A stretch of 64,000 nt of DNA, taken from the NCBI GenBank assembly GCA_022824205.1, contig JAJEAI010000124.1, positions 1 through 64,000 of the forward strand, read 5' to 3'. A program made the translations under genes and the position numbers. Positions within the stretch are counted from its first letter, which is position 1; the number at the start of each line of letters is the position of its first letter. This document shows, piece by piece, positions 53,438 through 63,421 of this stretch. The DNA comes from Candidatus Binatia bacterium. Lineage in GTDB: Bacteria; Desulfobacterota; Binatia; UBA9968; JAJDTQ01. The notes under the pieces are model-generated. The model did not search any database. It was given only the letters and a program-made list of their open reading frames with translations, and had not been told where the DNA came from.

Positions 53438-54966
53438 GGCCGATGCTGCTGCGGGAGCTGCTGCATACACCGGATGTCCGGGAAGAATGGGGCCCCGTGG
53501 ACCGCCAGGTCCAGGGGCTCGCGTGCGATTCGCGCCGGGTACGCCCCGGTTCCGTATTCTTCGCCCTGCCCGGGCAGCGCGCCGACGGCCATGACTTCGT
53601 CGGCGACGCGGTCGAACGAGGGGCGGCGGCGGTGGTGGTGGAACGGCCGGTGGCGGTGCCGTCCGGGACCGTCTGCGTGAGGGTGTCCAACGCGCGCCGC
53701 GCGCTGGCCCGCGCCGCCGCGGTGTTCTTCGGCCGTCCGAGCCGCTCGCTCGTGCTGGTGGGCGTCACCGGGACCAACGGCAAGACCACGGTCACCTACC
53801 TGCTGGAGGCGATCCTTGGCGCGGCGGGGCGCGCCTGCGGGGTCATCGGCACCATCAGCCGGCGCTACGGCGGATGGGAGCAGCCCGCGCCCCTCACCAC
53901 GCCCGAGGCCCTGGAGATCCAGGAGCTGTTGGCGGAGATGGCGGGCGCCGGGGTGGGGTTCGTGGCCATGGAGGTCTCCTCCCACGCCCTGGACCTCCAT
54001 CGGGCGCACGGGCTGGATTTCGACGGGGCGGTGTTCACCAACCTGTCGCGCGACCACCTCGACTACCATGGCGACATGGATGCGTATTTCCGCAGCAAGG
54101 CGCGGTTGTTCGCGGAGTGCCTGCCCGCCAGCGTCAAGGACCGGCCCTTCGCGGTCATCAATGCGGACGACCCCCGGGGGCCCGAGCTGGCGCGGCTGAC
54201 CCGTGATACCGGGCTGGCGGCCCTCACCTACGGCCGCTCGTCCCGCTGGGACGTGCATCCGGTGCGGCTGGACAGCGACGTGGACGGCCTGCGGGGAACC
54301 CTGGCATGCGGTGGGCAAGAGATCGGGTTCGCATCGCCGCTCATGGGCGAGATCAACCTGGAGAACATCCTGGCGGCAGCCGGCACGGCGTGGGCGTTGG
54401 GGACGGCGCCGGAGGCCATTGGCGCCGGGCTCGCCCGGCTGAAGCGCGTGCCCGGACGGTTGGAACGCGTGCCCAATGAGTTGGGGGTCACCCTGGTGGT
54501 GGACTACGCGCACACGCCGGATGCCTTGGGCAAGGTCATACACGCCTTGCGGCCGTTGACCCGCGGGCGGCTGATCACGGTGTTCGGCTGCGGCGGCGAT
54601 CGGGATCCCGGCAAGCGTCCGCTCATGGGGGAAATCGCCGCCGGCGCGAGCGATGCCGTGGTGGTGACCTCGGACAACCCGCGCGGCGAGGAGCCGCTGG
54701 CGATCATCCGCGACATCGAGGACGGTGTGCGGCGCGGCGGCATGCGCCGCATGGGCGCGGGTGGCGCCGGGCACGCGCGGCGCGGTTACCGGGTGGAACC
54801 GGACCGGCGCGCCGCGATCCGGCTGGGCTTGTCGCTGGTCGATCCCGGCGACGTGCTGCTGGTGGCCGGCAAGGGGCACGAGGACTACCAGATCCTCGGC
54901 GAGCGCAGGATTCATTTCGACGACGGGGAAGTGCTGCGGGAGGAAGCCGCCAGGTCACTGGCCTAG
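53434..54966 (+). CDS. murE: UDP-MurNAc-tripeptide synthetase MurE, meso-DAP type
   Basis: MurE adds the third amino acid to the wall precursor. The 510 aa show the ATP loop VGVTGTNGKTTVTYLLE (about 111-117), the early domain DSRRVRPGSVFFALPGQRADGHDF, the carbamylated-Lys region and TSDNPRGEEP. DNPR is the motif that selects meso-diaminopimelate, pointing to a Gram-negative-type peptidoglycan. Overlaps ftsI by 4 bp. Confidence 0.95.
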   Translation: MRPMLLRELLHTPDVREEWGPVDRQVQGLACDSRRVRPGSVFFALPGQRADGHDFVGDAVERGAAAVVVERPVAVPSGTVCVRVSNARRALARAAAVFFGRPSRSLVLVGVTGTNGKTTVTYLLEAILGAAGRACGVIGTISRRYGGWEQPAPLTTPEALEIQELLAEMAGAGVGFVAMEVSSHALDLHRAHGLDFDGAVFTNLSRDHLDYHGDMDAYFRSKARLFAECLPASVKDRPFAVINADDPRGPELARLTRDTGLAALTYGRSSRWDVHPVRLDSDVDGLRGTLACGGQEIGFASPLMGEINLENILAAAGTAWALGTAPEAIGAGLARLKRVPGRLERVPNELGVTLVVDYAHTPDALGKVIHALRPLTRGRLITVFGCGGDRDPGKRPLMGEIAAGASDAVVVTSDNPRGEEPLAIIRDIEDGVRRGGMRRMGAGGAGHARRGYRVEPDRRAAIRLGLSLVDPGDVLLVAGKGHEDYQILGERRIHFDDGEVLREEAARSLA

Positions 54967-54996
54967 CGGCCGAGGGATGACGGTGCGCGAAGAGTC

Positions 54997-56394
54997 ATGG
55001 ATTGGACCATCGAAGAGCTGGCGCGGGCGGCCAGGGGGACCATCGTCCAGCGCGGCGCGGCGCTCCGGCTTGGAGAGATATGCACGGACTCGCGCCGGAT
55101 GGAGCCCGGCGACGTGTTCGTGGCGCTCCGGGGCGAGTTCCACGACGGACACGCGTTCGTCCCCGAGGCGGCGCGGCGCGGGAGCGGCTGCGTGATCGTG
55201 CAAGGGAACGTGGATGTGCCGCGGGAGGTGGCGGTGATTCGCGTGCGCGACACCTTGCGGGCGCTGGGCGACGTCGCCTTTTCCCACCGCCGGAAGCTGG
55301 CGCCGCGGGTGCTGGCGATTACCGGTTCGAACGGAAAGACCACGACCAAGGAGATGCTGTTCTCGATCCTGCAACGCGCGCGCCTGGACCACCGTCCGTT
55401 GCGCGGCCGGGTGCTCAAGACCGAGGGTAACTACAACAATCTCGTGGGGTTGCCCCTGACTCTGCTGCGCCTGCGCGAACGCCACCGCGCCGCGGTGGTG
55501 GAGCTGGGCACGAATCGCCCGGGCGAGATCCGCCGGCTCACGGCCATCGCCGAACCGGACGTGGCGGCCATCACCTCGGTGGGTCCCGCGCATCTTTCCG
55601 GTCTGAAAACGGTCGCGAGGGTGGCGCGGGAGAAAGGCGCGATCTTCCGCGGTCTGGGGGCGCACGGCACCGCCGTGGTCAATCTCGACGACGCCCGGGT
55701 GGTGCGCCAGAGCCGCGGATTCCACGGGCGCGTGGTGACCTACGGCACGGGCGGGCACGTGCGCGGGGAGGCTTCGGAGGTGCTCGCCGGCGGGCGCCTG
55801 CGCTTCGACCTGCGCGTGGGCCGTGTGCGCGAGCCGGTGCGCCTGCGCTTGTGCGGGCTGCACAACGTGCGCAACGCGGTGGGCGCCGCGGCCATGGCGC
55901 ACGCCTTCGGAGTGGACGTGACGGCCATCCGCAAGGGGCTGGAAGCGGTGCGTCCCGTCTCCATGCGCATGGAAGTCGAGCGCTGGCGCGGCATCGGCAT
56001 CATCAACGACGCCTACAACGCCAATCCGGCCTCCATGGAAGCGGCCTTGGCCGCGCTACGGGCGATCCCCGCGCGGGGGCGGCGCGTGGCGGTCCTGGGC
56101 GACATGCTGGAGATGGGCGAGAACGAGAGCGCCTGCCACCGCGAACTGGGTGAGACCGCGGCGCGCAGCGGCCTCGACGCACTCTACGTCCTGGGCCGCT
56201 TCGCCCGCGAGATCGGGCGCGGCGCCGTCGGCGCGGGCATGGAACCGTCGGCGGTGCGGGTGGCGCGCGGCCACCGGTCCCTGGGGAACGAGTTGCGCGG
56301 CGTCCTGCGCAAGGGCGACTGGGTGCTGGTCAAGGGCTCCCGCGGCGCGGCCATGGAACAGGTGCTCGTGGCCATGAAGGATGGAGGAGCCTGA
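54997..56394 (+). CDS. murF: UDP-MurNAc-pentapeptide synthetase MurF
   Basis: MurF adds D-Ala-D-Ala to the UDP-MurNAc-tripeptide. The 465 aa show CTDSRRMEPGDVFVALRGEFHDGHAFV, VLAITGSNGKTTTKEMLFSIL, NYNNLVGLPLTLL, INDAYNANPASMEAAL and LGDMLEMGENE. A 30-bp gap follows murE, and mraY starts 3 bp downstream. Confidence 0.95.
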   Translation: MDWTIEELARAARGTIVQRGAALRLGEICTDSRRMEPGDVFVALRGEFHDGHAFVPEAARRGSGCVIVQGNVDVPREVAVIRVRDTLRALGDVAFSHRRKLAPRVLAITGSNGKTTTKEMLFSILQRARLDHRPLRGRVLKTEGNYNNLVGLPLTLLRLRERHRAAVVELGTNRPGEIRRLTAIAEPDVAAITSVGPAHLSGLKTVARVAREKGAIFRGLGAHGTAVVNLDDARVVRQSRGFHGRVVTYGTGGHVRGEASEVLAGGRLRFDLRVGRVREPVRLRLCGLHNVRNAVGAAAMAHAFGVDVTAIRKGLEAVRPVSMRMEVERWRGIGIINDAYNANPASMEAALAALRAIPARGRRVAVLGDMLEMGENESACHRELGETAARSGLDALYVLGRFAREIGRGAVGAGMEPSAVRVARGHRSLGNELRGVLRKGDWVLVKGSRGAAMEQVLVAMKDGGA

Positions 56395-56397
56395 CCC

Positions 56398-57474
56398 GTG
56401 TTGTACCTGCTGCTCTATCCGCTGCATTCGACGTTCCCGGTGCTGAACGTGTTCCGCTACATCACGTTCCGCGCGGCGCTGGCGGCGCTCCTGTCGCTGT
56501 TGCTTTCCTTCGTCATCGGCCCCTGGCTCATCCGTTCCCTCAAGCAGTGGCAGATCGGCCAGCACATCCGCGAGGACGGGCCCGCGCACCATGCCGGCAA
56601 GGCCGGCACCCCCACCATGGGGGGCACCCTGATCGTGCTGTCCCTGACGCTGTCCACGCTGCTCGTGGCGGACGTCACCAACGTGTACGTGCTGCTGGCC
56701 CTGGTCGTGACCGTGGCGTTCGCGGCCATCGGTCTCGTCGACGACTGCCTCAAGCTGAGGCGCAAGAGCAGCCGCGGCCTCTCCATGTGGAGCAAGCTCG
56801 TGCCCCAGACCGCCGTAGCCGCGGCGGCGGTGGCGGTGCTGCTGTCGCAGCCGGACTTCACCAGCACGGTGGCGGTGCCGTTCTTCAAGAACGTGCAGCC
56901 GGACCTGGGGCTCTGGTACGTGCTCTTCGCGGTGGTGGTGGTGGTGGGCGCCTCCAACGCGGTGAACCTCACCGACGGCCTCGACGGGCTCGCCATCGGC
57001 CCGGTGATGACGGCGGCGGCCGCCTACGCGATCATCGTCTACCTCGCGGGCCACGCGAAGTTCGCCGAGTACCTGCAGATCCCCCACGTGTCCCGGGTCG
57101 GCGAGTTGACGGTGTTCTGCGCCGCGGTGGTGGCGGCGGGCATGGGCTTCCTGTGGTTCAACACCTATCCCGCGCAGATCTTCATGGGAGACGTCGGCAG
57201 CCTCGGGCTCGGGGCCGCCCTGGGGATCGTGGCGGTCATCAGCAAGAACGAGATCCTGCTGGTCCTGGTGGGCGGGGTCTTCGTGGTGGAGGCGGTGTCC
57301 GTCATCATACAGGTGGCCTCGTTCAAGACGCGCGGCAAACGCGTCTTCCGCATGGCGCCGATCCACCATCACTACGAGCTCAAGGGCTGGCCGGAGCCGC
57401 AGATCATCGTGCGGTTCTGGATCGTGTCGATCATCTGCGCGCTGTTCGCGTTGAGCACGCTGAAGCTGCGCTGA
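56398..57474 (+). CDS. mraY: Phospho-MurNAc-pentapeptide translocase MraY
   Basis: MraY is the membrane enzyme making lipid I from UDP-MurNAc-pentapeptide and undecaprenyl phosphate. The 358 aa form about ten helices and carry HAGKAGTPTMGG, LVDDCLKLRRKSSRGLSMW, NAVNLTDGLDGLAIGP and the HHH motif PIHHHYELKGWPEPQI. The start is GTG, 3 bp after murF. All active-site Asp and His residues are present. Confidence 0.96.
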   Translation: MLYLLLYPLHSTFPVLNVFRYITFRAALAALLSLLLSFVIGPWLIRSLKQWQIGQHIREDGPAHHAGKAGTPTMGGTLIVLSLTLSTLLVADVTNVYVLLALVVTVAFAAIGLVDDCLKLRRKSSRGLSMWSKLVPQTAVAAAAVAVLLSQPDFTSTVAVPFFKNVQPDLGLWYVLFAVVVVVGASNAVNLTDGLDGLAIGPVMTAAAAYAIIVYLAGHAKFAEYLQIPHVSRVGELTVFCAAVVAAGMGFLWFNTYPAQIFMGDVGSLGLGAALGIVAVISKNEILLVLVGGVFVVEAVSVIIQVASFKTRGKRVFRMAPIHHHYELKGWPEPQIIVRFWIVSIICALFALSTLKLR

Positions 57475-57485
57475 GGGGGTCGGGA

Positions 57486-58871
57486 GTGGCGTCGGTCGCA
57501 ACGAACCTGGAGCCGGTCACCGACGGCAAGCCGGTCATGGAACTGAAAGGCAAGAACATCATGGTGCTGGGCCTGGCGCGCACGGGCCTGGCGGTGGCGC
57601 GATTCGTGACGCGTCGCGGCGCCGCCGTGGTGGGCGTGGACGCGCGCGCCGCCGAGGAAATGGCACAGGCCCGGGCGGCGTTGGCGCCGCTTCCGGCGGT
57701 GTGCCACTTCGGCGTCGAGAACACGGCCTGGCTGGATGGGGTGGACGCGGTGGTGCCGAGTCCGGGAGTGCCGCGGGACAACCCGCTGCTCGTGGAGGCC
57801 GCGCAGCGCGGCATCGAGGTGTTGAGTGAGATCGAGCTGGCGGCGCGCTTCGCGTCCATGCCGCTCGTGGCCGTCACCGGCACCAACGGAAAGACCACCA
57901 CCACGAGCCTCCTGGCCGCCATGCTGGAGGCGGCGGGCCTGCGCGCGTTCGCCGGCGGCAACATCGGCAAGCCCTTCATCGACCATGTGGACGAAACCTG
58001 GGACTGGGGCGTGGTGGAGGTGAGCAGCTTCCAGCTCGAATGGGTGCGGGACTTCCGCCCGCGCATCGCCCTGTTCCTCAACCTGAGCGAGGACCACCTC
58101 GACCGCTACGACGGGCTGGACGGTTACGGCGCTGCCAAGGCCCGGATCTTCGCCGCTCAGCAGCCGGGGGACGTGGCGGTGCTGAACCGCGACGATCCCT
58201 GGGTGTGGGACCTGCGGGGCCGGTTGACCGCCCGGGTGGTGTCCTTCGGATGGTCCGAAGTCGCCGAGGGGGCCTTCGTCGCGGGAGATGAGATCGTGTG
58301 GCGCGGCGAGGGCGCGGAGGAGCGTTTGCCGTTGCGGGAGCTGCGGCTGCGCGGGGTGCACAACGTCGAGAACGTCATGGCGGGCCTGTGCGCGGCACGG
58401 GCGGCCGGCGTCGCGGCGTGTGCCGCCGCGACCGCCGCACGGCGCTTCCCCGGCATCGAGCACCGGCTGGAGTTCGTGCGCGAGCTGAGCGGCGCGCGCT
58501 ACTACAACGACTCCAAGGGCACCAACGTCGGTGCGGTGGAGAAGTCGCTGGCGAGCTTCCGCGAGCCCGTGGTGCTGATCGCCGGCGGGGTGCACAAGGG
58601 CGGCAGCTACGACGCCCTGGCGCCGCTGGTGCGCGAACGCGTGCGCACGCTGATCCTGCTGGGCGCGTCCGCGCCGCTCATGAGGACGGCGCTGGGAGCG
58701 TCGGCGGACACGGTGGTGGTGCCGGACCTCGCCGCGGCGGTGCACGCCGCGCGCGCCGCGGCCCGCCCGGGCGACGTGGTGCTGCTGTCGCCGGCGTGCT
58801 CGAGCTTCGACATGTTCGAAAATTATGCCGAGCGCGGCCGCGCATTCAAGGAGCTGGTGCAGGCCCTATGA
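57486..58871 (+). CDS. murD: UDP-MurNAc-L-alanine:D-glutamate ligase MurD
   Basis: MurD adds D-Glu to UDP-MurNAc-L-Ala. It shows MVLGLARTGLAVARFVTRRGA (Rossmann start), SPGVPRDNP, VTGTNGKTTTTSLLAAML, EVSSFQLEWV and the C-terminal NDSKGTNVGAVEKSL. The GTG at 57486 has GGGGG upstream and gives 461 aa; the ATG at 57537 gives a more typical 444 aa but has a weak ribosome site. Overlaps ftsW by 4 bp. The 774-aa track frame runs in mraY and is a shadow upstream. Confidence 0.94.
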   Translation: MASVATNLEPVTDGKPVMELKGKNIMVLGLARTGLAVARFVTRRGAAVVGVDARAAEEMAQARAALAPLPAVCHFGVENTAWLDGVDAVVPSPGVPRDNPLLVEAAQRGIEVLSEIELAARFASMPLVAVTGTNGKTTTTSLLAAMLEAAGLRAFAGGNIGKPFIDHVDETWDWGVVEVSSFQLEWVRDFRPRIALFLNLSEDHLDRYDGLDGYGAAKARIFAAQQPGDVAVLNRDDPWVWDLRGRLTARVVSFGWSEVAEGAFVAGDEIVWRGEGAEERLPLRELRLRGVHNVENVMAGLCAARAAGVAACAAATAARRFPGIEHRLEFVRELSGARYYNDSKGTNVGAVEKSLASFREPVVLIAGGVHKGGSYDALAPLVRERVRTLILLGASAPLMRTALGASADTVVVPDLAAAVHAARAAARPGDVVLLSPACSSFDMFENYAERGRAFKELVQAL

Positions 58872-59974
58872 GCGGGATCCGCCACATGGACCGCTGGATG
58901 GTCGTGAGCCTCATGGTGCTGCTCGCCATCGGCATCACCATGGTGTTGAACACCAGCTTCCTCTTTTCCCAGGAACGCTTCGGCGACGGCACTTACCTCT
59001 TCCGCAAGCAGTTGGCGGCGGTGGCGGTCGGCGTCGCCGGCCTGTGCGTCGCCGTCGTGCTGCCCCCCTCGGTCTACCGCCGGCTCACCGTTCCGCTCTT
59101 CGTCGTGGCGCTGGCGTCCCTGGTGCTGGTGCTCGTGCCTGGGGTCGGCCTGGAGCGGGGCGGCGCGCAGCGCTGGCTCGGGGTGGCGCCGTTCGTGTTT
59201 CAGCCGTCCGAGCTGGCCAAGGTGAGCTTCGTTCTCTACCTGGCCTACACCCTCGCCCGGAAGGGCGAACGGTTGGAGCAGTTCTTGTCCGGGCTGCTGC
59301 CGCCGCTCCTGGTGAGCGCGGTGTTCGTGTTGCTGCTTCTGGCGGAGCCCGATTTCGGCTCGGCGTTCATCCTCGCCATCCTCGCCATGGGGATGTTCTT
59401 CGTCGCGGGCGGGCGGATGGTGCACCTCGCCGCCATGGCTCTGGCGGCGCTACCCGCGGCCGTGTTCCTGATCCTGTCCGCGGATTACCGGTTGAAGCGG
59501 TTCCTGGCCTTTCTGGACCCGTGGAGCGATTCGGCCGACAGCGGCTTTCAGATCATCCAGTCCTACATCGCCTTCGGTTCGGGCCAGTTGTGGGGCCGGG
59601 GGCTGGGGCAGAGCCGGCAGAAGCTCCACTACCTGCCGGAGGCGCACACGGACTTCGTCTACTCCGTCATCGGCGAAGAGCTGGGGTTGTGGGGCGCCCT
59701 GCTGGTGGTGCTGCTGTTCGGCATCCTGCTGTTTCGCGGGATGCGTCTGGCGCTGAGACGCGAGGACGCGTTCACGCGCCTCATGGTGTTCGGCCTGACC
59801 CTGCTGCTGGGGCTTCAGGCGCTCGTGCACATGAGCGTGGTCATGGGTCTGGTGCCCACCAAGGGCCTGGTGCTGCCGTTCGTGAGCTATGGCGGCTCGG
59901 CCATGGTGGTGCACCTTACGGTGGCGGGGATGCTCTTGAGCGTTTCCTGCCGGAGGGACGAGCCATGCGGCTGA
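58868..59974 (+). CDS. ftsW: Lipid II polymerase/cell division protein FtsW
   Basis: A SEDS-family glycosyltransferase that polymerises septal glycan with FtsI. The 368 aa form about ten helices with TSFLFSQERFGDGTYLFRKQL, FQPSELAKVSFVLYLAY, AEPDFGSAFI, LPEAHTDFVYSVIGEELG and FVSYGGSAMVV. The catalytic Asp candidate lies in the EPDFG segment. It overlaps murD by 4 bp and murG by 10 bp, indicating coupled translation. The ATG at 58868 replaces the track start in murD. Confidence 0.94.
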   Translation: MSGIRHMDRWMVVSLMVLLAIGITMVLNTSFLFSQERFGDGTYLFRKQLAAVAVGVAGLCVAVVLPPSVYRRLTVPLFVVALASLVLVLVPGVGLERGGAQRWLGVAPFVFQPSELAKVSFVLYLAYTLARKGERLEQFLSGLLPPLLVSAVFVLLLLAEPDFGSAFILAILAMGMFFVAGGRMVHLAAMALAALPAAVFLILSADYRLKRFLAFLDPWSDSADSGFQIIQSYIAFGSGQLWGRGLGQSRQKLHYLPEAHTDFVYSVIGEELGLWGALLVVLLFGILLFRGMRLALRREDAFTRLMVFGLTLLLGLQALVHMSVVMGLVPTKGLVLPFVSYGGSAMVVHLTVAGMLLSVSCRRDEPCG

Positions 59975-61101
59975 TCGTGGCCGGTGGAGGCACCGGCGGC
60001 CATCTCTTCCCCGGCCTCGCGGTGGCGCGGGAGTTTCTCCGGCGTCACGAGGACGCGCGCATTCTCTTCGTGGGAAGCCGCTGGGGCATCGAGAGCCGGG
60101 TAGTCCCGCAGACCGAGTTCCCGCTGGAGCTGTTGCCCATTCGCGGCCTCAAGGGGCGCGGCCTCAAGGGGCTTGTGGAGGGTCTGTACGGCATCCCCCT
60201 GAGCCTGTGGCGCTCCCGCGCCATCATCCGCCGGTTCGATCCCCAGTGCATCATCGGCCTGGGAGGCTACGCCTCGGGTCCGCTGCTGCTGGCCGGCGTG
60301 TCGCGGCGCATCCGCTGCGCCGTGCTGGAGCAGAACCTGCGCCCGGGGCTCACGAACCGTGTCCTGGGCCGGCTCGTGGACCGGATCTTCACGAGCTTCC
60401 GCGAGAGCGTGGACTACTTTCCCCCGGACAAGGTCGTGCTCGCCGGCACGCCCGTGCGCTGGCGCGAGTTGCCGGAGGTGAAGCGGGAGGGGGAACGTTT
60501 CCACCTGCTGGTCTTCGGGGGCAGTGCCGGGGCGCGCCGGATCAACGAGGCGGTGCTGGGCGCGCTGGCGCACCTGGGCGAGGCGGCGGCCGGGTTCCGC
60601 GTCACGCATCAGACCGGGCGCGCGGACGAGGAACGGGTACGGCGGGGCTACGCGTCGCTGCCGTGCGGGGCCGAGGTGCTGCCGTTCATCGACCGCATGG
60701 ACCAAGCCTACGCCGAGGCCGACCTGGTGGTCTGCCGCGCCGGCGCCTCGACGCTGGCGGAGCTGACGTTGTTCGGCAAGCCGGCGGTGCTGGTTCCCTA
60801 TCCCTACGCGGCCCACGACCACCAGCGGCTCAACGCCCTGGCGCTGGAGAAGGCCGGCGCCGCGGCGATGATCGTGGAGCGGGAGCTGACCCCCGCCGGG
60901 TTGGCGGAGACCCTGCGCACGCTCCACGGCGACGGCGCCCGGCGCCGCGCCATGGGCGAGGCGGCGGCGCGTCTGGGCCGGGGCGACGCGGCGGAGCGCA
61001 TCGTCGACGAGTGCCACGCACTGGTGCCCGCGTGGTCGCGACGCGGACCGGCCGGCGGCGGCTCGCCGCGTTCGGCGGCCAAGGGAGCGGCAGGACCATG
61101 A
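59965..61101 (+). CDS. murG: UDP-GlcNAc:lipid I N-acetylglucosaminyltransferase MurG
   Basis: MurG makes lipid II on the inner face of the membrane. The 378 aa (ATG 59965, GGAGGGA upstream) show the GGGTGGHLFPGLAVA loop, CIIGLGGYASGPLLLAG, VLEQNLRPGLTNR, FGGSAGARRIN and the donor-binding VCRAGASTLAELTLFGKPAVLVPYPYA. It overlaps ftsW by 10 bp and murC by 4 bp. The C-terminal 20 residues are a Gly/Ser/Ala tail. Confidence 0.95.
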   Translation: MRLIVAGGGTGGHLFPGLAVAREFLRRHEDARILFVGSRWGIESRVVPQTEFPLELLPIRGLKGRGLKGLVEGLYGIPLSLWRSRAIIRRFDPQCIIGLGGYASGPLLLAGVSRRIRCAVLEQNLRPGLTNRVLGRLVDRIFTSFRESVDYFPPDKVVLAGTPVRWRELPEVKREGERFHLLVFGGSAGARRINEAVLGALAHLGEAAAGFRVTHQTGRADEERVRRGYASLPCGAEVLPFIDRMDQAYAEADLVVCRAGASTLAELTLFGKPAVLVPYPYAAHDHQRLNALALEKAGAAAMIVERELTPAGLAETLRTLHGDGARRRAMGEAAARLGRGDAAERIVDECHALVPAWSRRGPAGGGSPRSAAKGAAGP

Positions 61102-62510
61102 AGGGCTCGGCGCGGCGCGAGACCCCGCCGTTCGAGCGGCGGCATCGGGTGCACTTCGTCGGCATCGGCGGCGTGGGCATGAGCGGCATCGCGGAGGTGC
61201 TCTTGAACCTGGGCTATGAAGTGAGCGGCTCGGACCTGCAGGAGAGCGACGCCACCCGGCGGCTGCGAGCGCTGGGGGCGGCGGTGCACATCGGCCACGA
61301 CGCCGCCCACCTGCCGGAGGATCTCTCGGTTGTGGTGATCTCCGCGGCGGTGAAGTTCGCCAACCCCGAGGTGACGGCGGCCAAGGAACGGCAGATTCCG
61401 GTGATCCCGCGGGCGGAGATGCTCGTTGAGCTGATGCGCATGAAGTACGGCGTTGCCGTGGCCGGAAGCCACGGCAAGACCACCACCACGTCGATGATCG
61501 GCCACGTGCTCACCGAGGCGCACATGGACCCGACCCTGGTCATCGGCGGCCGGGTGCGCTCGCTCGCGGGCAACGCTCAGATGGGCAAGGGCGACATCCT
61601 GGTGGCCGAGGCCGACGAGAGCGACGGCACGTTCCTGCTCCTCTCCCCGGCGGTGGCCGTGGTGACCAACATCGACCGCGAGCACATCGATTACTACGGC
61701 ACCCCCGAAGCCCTGGCCGATGCCTTTCTGGCGTTCGTCAACAAGGTGCCGTTCTACGGCGTCGCCGTGCTCTGCCTGGACAACCCGACGGTGCGCGCGC
61801 TGATGCCCCGGGTCAAGAAGCGGGTGGTGACCTACGGCCTTTCGGCCGACGCCGACTTCAACGCCGACCGCGTGGCAACCCGGCAAATGGAGTCGACGTT
61901 TTCGGTGCGGCACCGTGGCCGCGCTCTCGGGACCGTGGCACTGCCCATGCCCGGCCGCCACAGCGTCGCCAACGCGCTGGCCGCCCTTGCCGTGGCGGCC
62001 GAGCTGGGGGTGGCGTTCGATCGAGCGGCCTCGGCCCTGGGGGCCTTCGCCGGCATTCACCGGCGCTCGGAGATCAAGGGAGAGGTGGCCGGAGTGTTGG
62101 TCATGGACGACTACGGGCACCATCCCGCCGAGATCGAGACCACCTTGCAGGCCATCACGGAGGGGTGGGGCCGGCCGTTGACGGTGGTGTTCCAGCCGCA
62201 CCGTTTCAGCCGCACGAAGGATCTGTTCGAGGACTTCGTGCCGGCCTTCGACCGCGCTGACCGGCTGATCCTCACGGAGATCTACGCCGCCGGAGAGGAG
62301 CCCGTGCCGGGTGTCAGCGGCGAGGAACTGTATCGGGCCATTCGGCGTCGGGGCCACATGGACGTCGAGTACGTCGCCTCCGGGGATGCAATTGCCGGAG
62401 GGTTGATGCCCCGACTGGAGGAAGGGGACATGGTCCTCACCCTCGGGGCGGGGGACGTCTACAAGGTCGGGGAGGCTTTGCTTGAGTGCCTGCGGGAACA
62501 GCGCCCATGA
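61098..62510 (+). CDS. murC: UDP-MurNAc:L-alanine ligase MurC
   Basis: MurC starts stem-peptide assembly. From ATG 61098 (470 aa) it shows VHFVGIGGVGMSGIAEVLLNLGYEVSGSD, AVAGSHGKTTTTSMIGHVL, AEADESDGTFLLLSP, NIDREHIDYYGT and DDYGHHPAEIETTL. The track frame beginning at 60207 is a shadow of murG upstream. Overlaps murG and murB by 4 bp each. Confidence 0.95.
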   Translation: MKGSARRETPPFERRHRVHFVGIGGVGMSGIAEVLLNLGYEVSGSDLQESDATRRLRALGAAVHIGHDAAHLPEDLSVVVISAAVKFANPEVTAAKERQIPVIPRAEMLVELMRMKYGVAVAGSHGKTTTTSMIGHVLTEAHMDPTLVIGGRVRSLAGNAQMGKGDILVAEADESDGTFLLLSPAVAVVTNIDREHIDYYGTPEALADAFLAFVNKVPFYGVAVLCLDNPTVRALMPRVKKRVVTYGLSADADFNADRVATRQMESTFSVRHRGRALGTVALPMPGRHSVANALAALAVAAELGVAFDRAASALGAFAGIHRRSEIKGEVAGVLVMDDYGHHPAEIETTLQAITEGWGRPLTVVFQPHRFSRTKDLFEDFVPAFDRADRLILTEIYAAGEEPVPGVSGEELYRAIRRRGHMDVEYVASGDAIAGGLMPRLEEGDMVLTLGAGDVYKVGEALLECLREQRP

Positions 62511-63421
62511 GCACGGACCGGTTGGCCGCGGACCTCGGCGGCATCGCCGGCCTGGAGGTCAAGGCGGGCGAGCCCCTGGCCCGTTACACCTCCTTCAAGG
62601 TCGGTGGTCCGGCGGATTGCTTCGTCGAGGCGCATACGACGGCGGGCCTGAGCGCCTGCCTGGAGCTGCTGGCGCGGCAGTCCGTTCCGTTCCTGCTGCT
62701 GGGCAACGGCAGCAACATGCTGGTGAGCGATCATGGCGTGCGCGGCGCGGTGCTGCGGCTGCGCGGGGAGTTCCGCCGGGTGCGCTGGCTGGACGACGGA
62801 GCGCGCGTGGGCGCGTCCTGCGCCGTGAGCCGGCTGGTGCGCGAGGCGGTGCGCCGCGGACTCGGAGGGTTGGAGTTCGCGGAGGGGATTCCCGGCAGTG
62901 TCGGAGGCTCACTGGTGATGAACGCGGGCGCATACGGATCGGAGATGGAACGCGTGGTGTCCAGGGTTGAGGGGCTCACCGCGGCGGGTGCGTCGTTGGC
63001 GTTCGGGCGCGACGAGCTGCACTTCGCCTACCGCGAGACGCGGCTTCCCGCGGGCGCGGTGGTGACCCGCGTGGAACTCGCGCTCACGCCGGACGCGCCC
63101 GCGGCGGCGGAGACGCGCATGCGCGAGATCATGGCGCGCCGGCGTGCCAGTCAACCGTCCGGCCGCCCGAACTTCGGGTCGGTCTTCCGCAATCCGCCGG
63201 GGGACCACGCCGGCCGGCTGATCGAGGCGGCGGGGCTCAAGGGACTGCGCGTGGGACGCGCGGAAGTGTCCCGGCACCATGCCAACTTCATCCAGAACCT
63301 CGGCGGGGCGCGCGCCGAGGATGTCCGGCGACTGATCGAGCAGGTGTGCGGCGCGGTGGAGAGCCGTTTCGCGGTCACCTTGCAGCCGGAGGTTCGATTC
63401 GTCGGGGAATGGCCGCGATGA
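62507..63421 (+). CDS. murB: UDP-N-acetylenolpyruvoylglucosamine reductase MurB, type II
   Basis: MurB reduces the enolpyruvyl group with NADPH and FAD to give UDP-MurNAc. The 304 aa (ATG at 62507 overlapping the murC stop) show YTSFKVGGPADCFVE, LLGNGSNMLVSDHG, FAEGIPGSVGGSLVMNAGAYGSEM, the proton-donor Ser in NFGSVFRNP and final LQPEVRFVG. The lack of the extra Tyr-loop insert and this length indicate type II. It is followed by ddl with a 4-bp overlap. Confidence 0.94.
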   Translation: MSTDRLAADLGGIAGLEVKAGEPLARYTSFKVGGPADCFVEAHTTAGLSACLELLARQSVPFLLLGNGSNMLVSDHGVRGAVLRLRGEFRRVRWLDDGARVGASCAVSRLVREAVRRGLGGLEFAEGIPGSVGGSLVMNAGAYGSEMERVVSRVEGLTAAGASLAFGRDELHFAYRETRLPAGAVVTRVELALTPDAPAAAETRMREIMARRRASQPSGRPNFGSVFRNPPGDHAGRLIEAAGLKGLRVGRAEVSRHHANFIQNLGGARAEDVRRLIEQVCGAVESRFAVTLQPEVRFVGEWPR